A stretch of 64,000 bases of DNA, from the NCBI RefSeq assembly GCF_016801865.2, contig NC_068938.1:131964689-132028688 (forward strand). The letters are read 5' to 3'. A program made the position numbers and the translations under genes. The notes below the pieces were generated by a model. The model had not been told where the DNA came from. It worked only from the letters and a program-made list of their open reading frames with translations, and did no database searches. The stretch comes from Culex pipiens pallens (lineage: Eukaryota > Arthropoda > Insecta > Diptera > Culicidae). How positions within the stretch are numbered: the first letter of the stretch is position 1; the number at the start of each line of letters is the position of its first letter. Positions 10,433 to 22,100 of the stretch are shown piece after piece.

Positions 10433-10753
10433 CATAAAAGCAGCCAAACCTCGCACCCGCGAGTCATTTTGGATCGAGCACTCGAGAAGACCGCATCAGT
10501 CCATCGCGGAGGAAGCAGCAGAAGGAGAAGAAGAAGACCAACAGCAGAAGCAGCAGAACCATCCAGCCATCCAACCAGAATCTTTCCTCGGGTCGGCGGA
10601 GGGCCAGCTGCAGTCGCAGAAGCAAACAAGGCCGCATCAGTTGCGGATAGGAACGAGTAAAATGACCGGCAAAACGACGATTATCGCCGCAGTGTGGTGA
10701 ATCGTCCAAACATAAACGGCCCTTTTAAGGGCCACTAATTTATCACGAAAGAG
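10433..10753 (+). pseudogene. histone-derived unit B, plus arm
   Basis: A TATA-like ATAAAAG and the same leader as unit A (GAGTCATTTTGGATCGAGCA) precede a GCAGCAGAAGGAG-rich body. It ends in a stem-loop GGCCCTTTTAAGGGCC (10718-10733; one loop change) and CACGAAAGAG. No histone ORF is present. Confidence 0.55.
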
Positions 10754-10906
10754 TTATCCTTCAATTCTAAGCAAATATTCTATCCTTTTCTGACCTTTTT
10801 AATTAATCGATAGCAACTCAATCTCATTTTTCGGCGCAAATAGTTTAGAAACTCGGCTGTCATTTTCAGTCATATTTTGGTGAACCGCTTTGAAGTGTTT
10901 TTCAAA

Positions 10907-11022
10907 GTACTGTCATCGGGGGTGACATTAGGTTTGGGGGTGAGATTGTGTCATACAAAAATGCAGAAATTTGTATGACCTCATCTCACCCCCAAACCCA
11001 ATGTCACCCCCGATTACGGTAC
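10907..11022. mobile_element. second copy of the palindromic MITE
   Basis: Diverged copy of the 9149-9266 palindrome: gtactgtcatcgggggtgac at the left and tgtcacccccgattacggta at the right, with a short loop containing tgcagaaat. Confidence 0.8.
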
Positions 11023-11093
11023 CTTCAAAATGTATTTGAGTTTCAGAAAAATTGATAATTCAGAAATGAGCGTGCATGAAATTATAGAGACAA

Positions 11094-11446
11094 ATTCTTT
11101 CGTGATTGATTTATTGGCCCTGAAAAGGGCCGTTTGATTACGACTGAACCCGGTTCGCGAGGTCATCCTCGTTCTCCTCCACGACGCTCTTCCACCTTTT
11201 GCTGCTGCTCGATTGTTGCTCCCGCGCGAGCCCGATTAGGCCTGTTCGAACGTCCACAGCTTCTTTATCCTCATGTTGACTGCTGCTTCCTCCTTTTTCC
11301 GGCTGCTGTGCTGCTGCTGCTCCGCGCCGGCCTGACGTGCACAGTTCGAGTGCTCGTTCTAAAGTGACTTGCTTTTGCGAAATTTTCTGCTTATATAGCG
11401 GCACAGCCGGAGAACGGCACAAAAGGGGCGCGGCCTCGAATGCATA
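11094..11446 (-). pseudogene. histone-derived unit C with promoter and 3' end
   Basis: Minus-strand unit with half-site AAAAGGGGCGCGGCCTCGAA (plus orientation, 11421), TATA box GCTATATAAG (about 11399-11390), leader and a GCAGCA/GGAA-rich body. It ends in stem-loop GGCCCTTTTCAGGGCC (11131-11116) and CACGAAAGA. No histone ORF. The upstream part and promoter are duplicated at 53.4-53.9 kb. Confidence 0.6.
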
Positions 11447-11760
11447 CGCTCGCTCTGATTGGTCATCTGCCCGATTTGAACTGAAAAATGACTCATTTTG
11501 ATTGCATGTTTTAAGCGCTTAAACTATGTTTAGTCAAAGTTATTATGTAATAAAACGATAGCTTAAGTCTTCCCCTTTCGACTGGTGATTGAATCTTCTG
11601 GATTAATCGATTGGGGGAAAAGATATAAGCGTTTGAAATATGTCAATTTTTTTCGCACGCTTGTGACGGTTTGGATCGAATTTCTGAACTGGCCCCCCAA
11701 TTGAGAGATTCGACAGAAACGTGCACGCATCCTGGTGGCGAGTAGAAGCACTACGCAACG

Positions 11761-12443
11761 ATGTTCGGAATGACAGCGTGCTTGGAAATATTATTTTTTT
11801 TGCAGTTTTTGATTTTTATTTCCTTCAAATATTTTTTAACGTCGATGAAAGTTATTGTAAAGTGTGGCAATCGCATAAACGAATCAAATGATGTATAAAT
11901 CATAGGGGCTGAGTTAATTTTTCATGTTTTTTCCTCAAATTTACCAAAAAGATCTTTTGAAAAATTGATTTAAAGATGATTCACTTGATTGATAATGCTC
12001 CTTATGTGTGTATTATTGATAGAACAAACTATTAGAGTCATATTATAGCATAATTACAATAATTTTCTCAAAAAATTGCCAGTTATTCGAATTTTTCCAA
12101 AAAATTCCAAAAAATCACCAAAATGCATTTTTAAGGTCAATATTTTGGTCAAAGGGGAAGAAAAGTAAAGTTTAAACACTTTTACATAACATTTCATCAT
12201 TACTTTTAACTTTTGCAACATTTAACTCAAGTTATCCAAAATATCGATCATCTTTTTAGAAAAATCGTTTAAATAAAATACCAGTCACAATTAATCACTA
12301 CAAATCACCACGCATTATGATCGTTAGCGAAATTGCCACACTTTGCAATACCCCACTTTTCTGAAAATGCTTGATTTTTCATCATAAACGCGATTTTTAC
12401 CTAAAAACTGCTCAAACTGTATGGGGGCTGTCATTCCGAACAC
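11761..12443. mobile_element. 683 bp foldback/MITE-like element
   Basis: The ends ATGTTCGGAATGACAGC and GCTGTCATTCCGAACAC are inverted repeats. Subterminal segments also pair: aaagtgtggcaatcgcataa on the left matches the reverse complement of gcgaaattgccacacttt near 12330-12350. The interior is AT-rich and non-coding. Confidence 0.65.
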
Positions 12444-12492
12444 CGCGGGAACAACAGCGAACCTAGCGGAAAAAACGTCGTCGAATTCTTCA

Positions 12493-12526
12493 ATATAGTA
12501 AGTAGAGACATAGTCCTATGTCAAAA
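12493..12526. repeat. dispersed short palindromic repeat
   Basis: The stretch atatagtaagtagagacata followed by gtcctatgtcaaaa recurs at 53905-53936 with one base changed. Its core GACATAG-TC-CTATGTC is palindromic. Confidence 0.6.
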
Positions 12527-12729
12527 AAAGTCTAGACTTGATTTTGTTTTTAATGAGTTTCCGAACAAAGTACCAGATTTTATATGTTTTTCTTAAAGTA
12601 TACTTAAAGGAATTTTAGTTTTTTTTTTTTTTTAATCATTATTTTTGAATATTTGTCTTCCGGTAAGAGTCTGATTTTAAGTACTAAACATGCAAATTTT
12701 TACTAACCAATATCAAAACGTCACTTTTG

Positions 12730-13169
12730 CGGCTGTTCAACCCGTCGCTTTGAAATCGCCGCAAAACTCAACATTTCCCCCTGCACACACAACACCACCG
12801 AACCGACCAATCACAGCCGCCGTTCTATCGGCCGCGACCATCATCGTCCACACGCAAGTCATGTGACCAGCACTCGTGTAAAACTCACCCACACGCCCAA
12901 ACCGCGCGCCCTATCCGTACACGGCCGCCCCTCGGTCGCTCTCACGCACACACACACGCAACGCGCGCGCCCGTCCATATTTGCTCGTCGCGGCGCTCGC
13001 CGTTCGTTCATTCAGTTTTGTACCGTGAGTGTGTCGAGTAAGTCGCATCTTCTCTCCAGCAGACTCTCCAGCCGTCGCGTAGCAGGTTCCAACAGCCGCC
13101 ACTCACTCACTCAACACACTCCATCGCAGCAACCCGGAACAGCACCGCCGCCAGCAAAACTTTGTCAAA
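12730..13169 (+). promoter_or_regulatory. Vha16 promoter and 5' leader
   Basis: A CG-richer stretch with CAC/CA repeats leads into the start codon. An arthropod initiator-like TCATTCAGTT lies near 13006-13015. No TATA box was recognised, as expected for a housekeeping gene. The leader continues to a CAAA-ATG start context. A GTGAGT near 13025 could be a splice donor for an alternative leader. Confidence 0.5.
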
Positions 13170-16100
13170 ATGGTTCTCGGAGAGGAAAACCCCGTCTACT
13201 CGCCCTTCTTCGGCGTCATGGGAGCGGCCGCTGCCATCATCTTCAGCGGTAAGTGTCCGTTCCGGAAAAAATCCGGATTTGCCCGACGAGAGAAGAAAAA
13301 TGTCCGCGACGACGGGGGTCATGTGGCTTTGTGCGGGTGTGAGTGTGTGTGTTTGTGCGCGATTGTGACACGGTGCAAGGTTGCAACCTGTTCCCTGTGC
13401 GATCATGTGATTCGTCCGGACATCTGGACGAGCGGATTGGAATCGATTCTTGGTTACTTCTTGCTCGAAGGAATCCGTACAAATTCCGCGAAGAATCGCT
13501 TGGGTGGAAATTTCTGCCCCGAAGAAAATCGCCTACTTTTCCACTCGTTTGACACGAGAGCACGAGAGTGTATTCGTGACATCTCTCCCATCTGTCAGTG
13601 TGTTTGTGACGCACACTGAAACGTCTGGAGGAGATCGCAGAGCCTGCTGCTAGAATGTTGATTATTATTGATTTTAAAGGGACACCCTGCCCGCCAAGGA
13701 TTTTTGGAGAGAACGGAACTTTTCGAGTGCGAGATTCCGCGGTTGACCTCGCCGAGTTCCGTCCGATTCCGGTCACGCGGGGTTCTGCTGGGTGTCCCAT
13801 GTGACCAGTTGCCCACCCGCAGCAGTACAAGCTGTTTATGTATTTATGATGAAATTGCTTCTTCCTCTTCGTTTTTTTCCGCGGTCTCGTGACCAACTTT
13901 TCAAGCGATTCATCACGATTTAGTTGGAATTTGCAACTATTTTCTTAGATCTACCTTATATTAGCATAACTCGATCGTATCTTAACAGATTTGAGTTACT
14001 TTAAACCTATTTAAGCCTAAACTTCCAAGAATTTCCTCAACATTGAGCAAATCGCACCAACTTTGAACATCTTTAAGTTTGTACAAATCAAGCTGAAGAA
14101 ACTAGTTCAGCAGGGCGTTCTCCGGAAAAGTTGCTGGCTATCGATTAAGGGATGCTTTTCATCTCCTCAACCCCCCTTGGGAAAAAAACACATCTCTGAG
14201 AGTGACCACCCTCCCCAAAAGGGGAGCAAAAGTGGGTGGTTCACCACACGAGAGCAGATTATCGATTTTTCCCTTTCAATCTTGCAATATCAAGCGAAAA
14301 TTCTGCATTTTCAAATGTCTCGCCTTATTAAAAAGACGACAAAATTCCCAAGAAATTGACTCACTGTCGTCTTCGAACGCCTTCCAGAGTCAGTCATGTG
14401 ACGTCATTACTTAACAATTATATTGTCTCTCTTCGCCTTGACGGCGGTCTCAGCAAAGCCCCCAAACCCCCCTCAACTTGCCAACGTTGTATTTGTGTTA
14501 ACCGCGCCGATGATTGTACGATTTTTTCTTATCGAAGGTTTCTCAACTCGACTCGAGAGTGTAGTAACTTTTGCGCTGGTAGCCCGTAATCATGTTCCTT
14601 CTATTGTGTGGATGTGAGCGCACGCATGTGATTAGTGGCTGCGTTTGTAATTGTGCCGTCGTGTACATGTGACACGAGCAGCGGCGGAAGGTAGACCACA
14701 AGATCACGGCGCGGCGAGAGCGGTTATGCAAAAATCGAAGAAGGGTTGGAGAGGGGAGGGGGGATTTGGGGGAGTCATGTGCAGATTGGAGTTGGTTGAA
14801 ATATGTTACAGATGGGTTTGGAGTTGAAGGGAAAAGGCTTCTCAGCAAAGTTGTATTATTTAAGAATTTTATCAAACTTTATTCAAATAACGTAAATTTT
14901 ATTCCTACTTAGCCACATCATTTCGATAATCCTCTGATATAACAAAACTTTGATAAGGTTGAGTTAATTAGGCCAAGAAACCCTTTTATTCTAGGAAAAT
15001 GCTCGTATGTTTTGCAGGAAGGATTCGGTCCTATTCCATCCAATTTTCAGATTCTCACTGTACAGACAAATCATTTGCAAAAATGGCGATAGAAACTTAC
15101 TTGAAAACACCTTTAAAAACTGTAATCAAACGTCAATATCATTTCTAGATTTATGGCAAATTCATATTAAAGTAGATCTAGTGAGTAAATGTTTTTCTTT
15201 CGCATAACTTTGTGTCTAAGAATTTCATGAGAAAAGTGGCAACAATTCATAATTTCCGCGTGTTGATCCACTCTACTTGAGTTTTCTTTGAATAATGACG
15301 TTTCGAAATCATTTGTAATTTTATCAGAAGGGTCTCTACAAATTAGCATGAATCAATTTCACCCCAAGACCAAATGTCATCCCGGTAGTAATTGTATCCA
15401 AAGTCATCACACAAATACGATTCTCCAGTCTACAACCCGCTAAGATCACCGTCTTCATAAGTGTGCGAATAACTTAAGATTGGGTTGATGATATTCAAAC
15501 TGTACAAAATATTTTACTTTAACTTATCTAACGACAGATTCCAAGGTGGATCCGAATATTATTTTGTCATAAATTCTGAGACCAACTTCTGTAAAGTGTG
15601 TAAATACCACTCGCTGTCCTCAAAAGCATATTTCTCATACCCTCTACAACCCAACCCCGCCTTTAGACGGGCTTCGATTTAACAAATCGCCAAAATTACA
15701 TTTTTCAACCAATTTTTGATCTTCAAAAAGCATTGGAAAGAAGAACTCTTGAAGTTTGAGACAATTTTAGGGTTGGAATTTTTACTTTTTAGTCACATAA
15801 CTTTGCAAGTGTTTAAAAAAATTTTTTTTTAGTGGTCAACTTTGGCTGTGTTTTGCCTTCCTCACTTTACTGAGGAAAGGCTATAAAATCACTCGAAAAA
15901 CGAACTTTTTAGTTAGACCTCCTAGACCTACCTTCATTTGTACATATCTAGAGTTTTTTTTTGATTAGGTCCTATAAACATATGAAAGACAATAGTTTAT
16001 TGGTCCTTTTCAAAAAAAACTCTGGATATCGACTCAGAATCACCAGCTGAGCAAATGTCTGTGTGTTTGGCTGTATGTAGACATGTGTACCAAATCAATG

Positions 16101-19100
16101 TCACTGGAATATCTTGTCACAGGCTCAACCGATTTTGGCCGGAATGGTTTTAATCGATCCGTCTTAACGTCCCCTAAGTTGCTATTTAAATTCATGCAGT
16201 TTTATCATGTATTTAAAAAGTTATGTTAAAAAAACTGTTTCATATTAAATTAAAATTATGGTAAAAAGGGTGGTTTTTTCATGAAACCCTCACATGTTAT
16301 ATATTTTTAGAAAGCATATGAGAAGACCTTTCTTGTGGATTAAAAATTTTCAAGATCTGACTTACCTATCTAAAATTACAAGCAGTTTAAAAAATGGTCT
16401 GAATTTACATAACCTCAAATGGTCCCGTCTGATCGCCACGAAAAAAGCCTTGTAGAGGGATGCCATTTTCCTGAAAGGCGGTGTCTGTATAATCTTGACA
16501 AAAAGTCTGTAGGAAGTCTATTTTTTTTACTCGTCACTTATTTTTATAAGGACCTCTTAGGTGCTGCGATCACGTTAGGGGAGATCCTTAAATCATGTGG
16601 ACACTTTAGGGGATTGTAATCACTCTATAAATGAGAGGAAGGCACCAACCACCTAAAGGTGGATTAAGTAACGTTTTTTTACTAACATTTTCTATATTTT
16701 AAGTAAAAAGAAGTATGCAGTATTTGTTAAGTGTCCCAGACTATGTCTTTACGCATTATTTTTACAATTTAAATGATAATGGTGCCATTTTTAGCAGAAA
16801 AACAAACAAAAAATTTTAAAAGTGACTGTAAAAACATGAAAAAATAAGATAGGCAAAATGTAATGATAGGAGGTGATGAAATAGGCCAAATAATACCAAA
16901 AACAAATATAAACTAAACAAAATAAATGCAAATTAAAATACTAAAAATGAAACAAGAAAAACATAAAGCAAAAGAAAAAAAGTTTTTCGTAGAACAAAAG
17001 TTGCTCAAAATGACCTCCTGAACACGAAAAAAATAAAAAAAAATCTAAAAAAAATGTGGGCAGTAGAGGGTTAACAACCATCAGCGTTGGTTTGCTTCTT
17101 TCTCTAAAAATAATCTGAATTTTAACTGATTTTTGAGTTGAAATCGTTGTTGAAACAGATTTATTGTAAAGTAACGCGTTTAAAGTTGTTTTCCAACTAA
17201 AAAGTACAATAATCGCATATTTGTCCAACAGTCCCTAGAAAGTTGTATGGAATTGGAAATTTTTGCAATTAATTTGGTCATATGGAACGATTTGGATTGA
17301 TCATATCGAGATTCTTTTTTCTGATTCCACAGAATTGAGGATCGATTCTGTTTGGTTTTCAGGAAAATTTACAATAACAGAAGAAATTAATAACTTCGAG
17401 GTGACGAAATCCCACATGAGACAAATATGCATTTATAGGCACACCATTGTTCATATTTTTTGACATGCTTGTTAGATTTCTAAAATCTTAGAAAAAATAT
17501 TACTAAAATTTTAAAACGTGGTGGAGAATTCTAATGAACACAACTTGTTTAACAACACTTTTTCTGTTATTATTTGCATTAAATTTGAACAATTATTTGG
17601 CAAACTCTCTTCCTATACGGCTATTTATTACTCGATTTCTGTTGATGTCCTTCTGAACACGGAAAAAAAATTAGGCAGTAGAGGGTAGAGGGTCAAACAA
17701 AAATCGCCTTAGACCAACTGAGAACTACTAAAAATGATCAAAGTTGGAAACCTATTTGAAAATCTAGCTTGCTTTTTCAAATGGTCCTATGTACATGTTG
17801 ATTGTTTTGATAAAGTAATCTAGAAATGTCCTAAAAGTGTTTCACGAACTGAAGGCTTGAAATCCTAAGTCTTAGCGCTGTCAAATACTCTTATAAAGGT
17901 GCAGATATAACTTAATATTCAATATTGATGCACATGATTATGGCTAGGGAAATTCGCAGAAATCGTAATCCGTGAAATTTGCTCTTGATCGTGAAATCTG
18001 GTCAATACTGCGAAATGAATACACAAAATTCAACCAATAAACAGCGAAATGAGCTCTGATTGTAACATGCCATAAATAATACAATGTAAAATTCAATGAA
18101 TGAAAACGCCAAGCAGTTTTAGTTATTATATTTTTAAATCTCTTGAAAATTTTGTAAAATTTCAAAGAACAAGTGTCATATAACGTGAAGAAACTCCGAA
18201 ATGATTTGAATATTTTGGATCGAAATTTAGCTTTTTTATTCCATTTCGTTTGAAAATAACATTTCCAACATTTTTCGATGTTTTATAGTTTTCTGCTATT
18301 ATCATACCAAATGATACAAAAAAAACGTTACAAATGGAACTTTGGCTAAACATTTTCGAAATAATTAAATATCCCTGTTGCACCCACAGGAAAAAATGTA
18401 TCAAAATCTGTCATAGTGGATTTGCTACAAAAATGTTACCTTTTATAACAGATTTTGCAGCGAGCTCGTATATAAACTGATCAATATCAAAGTCCTCAGC
18501 ACTTTCAAATTAGTTGAAACCTTTGAACGGTATTTTTTTTACACATACTTAACAGTTTTCTTCACTGTTACTACACCCCAAATATGCAAAAAAGAAAGAT
18601 CTAGAATTTTGCTCGCATGTAAACCTGACAGCGATCTGCATGCGCAGAGTTACCAGGTCAAAATTTGAAAAATCTGGCAAAGTATCGATTAAAAATCTGG
18701 AAAAATCTGGCAGACGAAAATATATCAATTCTGAATGGAGGAGGGGAGGGGGGATATTAATTAATTCAAAAATTTGTATACGAATGATTCGTCAAAGAGA
18801 GAAAAATGTTTTTGCTATATCTCTATCAGATCACCTAGCGCTCCATAGTGCAGTGTCAATGTTTTGTATTACTAACTTACAGCCAGTCCGATGAAAGCAT
18901 GCTGGAAATATTAATAATTGCAGTACATCCGAGAACACTCGAAAATGTACTACAAAAATTAAAGCGGCCAGCCCTACTGCGTTGTGTTTACCGCATAGAG
19001 GATTCTGCGATCACATTTCACAGAATCTACAGGGGAGGAAGGATGCGTGGACATACCGTACCAAACGCTCCGGATCAACTCCACAATCTTTTGACAACTT

Positions 19101-22100
19101 ATTCTCATCATATTATTCTTCAATATTGATTCGTTTGACACTTTACCAAACATCATATTTTGAAAGAATGTGGGTATTTTTTCTAAGAAGCTGTACTCTT
19201 CATTTTTCTTTGATGTCATTTCAATGTTTAGGGCAGCAAGAGACTTTTTGAACATAAAGTCGAATTATTTGTATATGCTCAAAAAGTACAAAAAACCACA
19301 ACACTGATTGTACACGTCAGTCAGCACCGTTTCCTGGAGAAATGCTACGATCCCACTCATTCCCACATAATGTGCAACGCAGCCAATCGAACTGTGTGTG
19401 ATTCCAATGAAGTTGTTATTGACACTCTCACCTGCACAGCAAACAGTTGAGTCCAGTTGAAACCTCGCGTCGATCGCTGATTTGTTGCGGCGGCGTTTCG
19501 CTGTGCCATTTTATTAAATGTGTGTATGCTGTTTGTTTCCCTCTTCTCTTCGCCCGTGATGGTATTCGTTATCGTTTGATGATCGTCGTAGTGAGATCCA
19601 ACGAGAGTCATATGACTTGGGCGGTATTTGTGAGCTTCCATCCCAGGGTTATTTGGGCTGGTCATGTGAGAGTTGGCGACGGTCAACGTTTTTTGGAAAC
19701 TTCCAAAGACTAATTTAATTATGGGGGTCGCAACCGAAATTGTACCGGTGTCCGGCACAGAAATAATCTTCCAAGAAGTTGTTGTGAGTGTGATTGTGTG
19801 CGAGAGTATGATTGTCACATGTGCCTCCTCTATACTGATAATGGGACTTGATTTATGGAACGGTTACATTCCACCTCTTCGAGGCAGTTCATAACGGCGA
19901 TGATATCAAGTCATGTGATACGACGATAAACAGGTGTGTTAGCACTTGATGGTCACCTGGTTACATATTTGGTGGGCGATTTGTTGAGCTATTTGCATAA
20001 CTTTTGATCGTATCTTCGGTCTAGAACACAGAGAATAAGTCGAAACTGTCTGATTCATCCTCATTATAAAGCTATTTGTAGCACTCAGTGACTAATGCAA
20101 TGCTCAACTTGGCAGAAAACAAAGCCAGACGCCGTTTACTCTACTCCACGCAATAACACCCTCAAGTACTTTGATAACAATCGGTGAATTTTGTTTGCGT
20201 TACGAAAAAAAAACCCTGCAATTGTCAAAATATAAATCGCAATTGAGCCTCGTCAAGTGCCAATCCACCTTCAAGCAATTGAATGAGTGCCATTCATTTT
20301 CTTTATCAGATAAGTTACCAACCGAAGATAAGCAAATGTCGTACGAAAGTGCATGTGACCGTTCGCTGGGCGACAACAACTCGTGGGGAATCTGTTTGCC
20401 ACCTGTGGGAGGCAATTAATCCGCAAACACCAGCAAAATATGACTAATCCAAACTAATTTTTCCCCCCTTTAGCCCTCGGAGCTGCCTATGGAACGGCCA
20501 AGTCCGGTACCGGTATTGCCGCCATGTCGGTGATGAGACCCGAGCTGATCATGAAGTCCATCATCCCCGTCGTCATGGCGGGTATCATTGCCATCTACGG
20601 TCTGGTCGTCGCTGTCCTGATTGCCGGTGCGCTGGAGGAGCCGGAGAAGTACACACTGTACAAGTGAGTATCGCCTCTCTGAGGACTGCATTTCCCCAAC
20701 ACCGTCTTCGTGAGCGAGAACCTGGACCTGGGAAACATTTACCTGGATTGCCGAAAGCCCACTGCCCAACCATGCTCCTGACTGACACAGATATGAGATA
20801 TGACTATGATCTCAAAATCTCTAAAAGATTCGAAACCCCATTAACCGAAAGTATGGCAGTGTGTAATACAATATCTAAACCAGGAGATTAAGGAAAAGAT
20901 GGCTCTTCTAGAGTCCTTTGCAATGCAGTGTATGCAAGACGGTTAATTCATAGATAATTCTGTCAAAGATCTGATGTTAATGACGGTGGAATTGTTCCAG
21001 TAAATCACGGGATTGAAACTCGTCTGAAAAACCTGTATCATTTTCTCAATCAAAACGGTGGCGCCGCGTGGTGGTAGCAGCCCTGTTTATTACACTGTGA
21101 AATTATCGATGGCAAATCCAAGGAACCAAAAGGTGACAACAGAAATGTCCGCCCAAAAGTGGTGCTGCAAAAAAACTTTTTATTTAAAAAAAATTCCCAA
21201 CAAATCAGCAACGAATTACAAGTTTGATAGTCGAACTACACTTAAAAGTTGGTTTTGTTATTTGTTTTTGCAAAACCGCATATTTTTTTAACAAAAGTGC
21301 CAAAAATATTCGTAATTACCTTTTGCCTCTTGGTGGCGCTTTGTGTTAGTATATGTGTGGTCGATATTTGCGGACGTGCACGCAGAACACAGAACAGTGA
21401 GAACTAGCGAAAATGCCTCACTTTCTTCTGATACAAGTCGCCATATTGAAATTGCTTGAAGATTCATACCCGTGAGTAAATAGAGTTATCTAAGCCCGAT
21501 CTCACACACACTAGCACACCATTCGTTTTGCTGGCCGGTACAAAATTTAACCTCACTTTTTTTCGTGTACGTACACGCAATACATGCGCACGTAGATAAC
21601 TCTATGGATTGCAATGTAATGAAGTTGACCCGCTTGTGGCTAGCATGACTTGGGTTTGACCTGTATAGAATGACTAATAGGACGAAACACCTGAAGTTTT
21701 CATTGCTGTCTAAACGTTAAAACATGCCTTCAGTACATACATGTGACATCCGTAGTTGGGAAAGGCATAGTTTAGTGCCACTGCACTGCAACTATAAAAG
21801 CTTTAAGCAAATTAAAAAGTCGTGACGAATTAAATTCTTAGTAATTCATTAAATTTGAAATAATTCTTTTTATGTTTTATGAAGAATTAAAAGAAAGAAT
21901 CTTTAGGAAAATACGAAATAAACAACAATCTGTTGAATGTTCTAATTGGTTTCGAGTTGGATAAAACAGAACCATCAAATGAAAACTAACTTCAATGCTT
22001 TTAAATTTAATCACTGCTTTCCCGATTTATACTGCAGTCATTATTTATATCAGCTCATGATAATTATTATTTTGAAGTAGAAGCCCCTTCTGGGGTTTGT

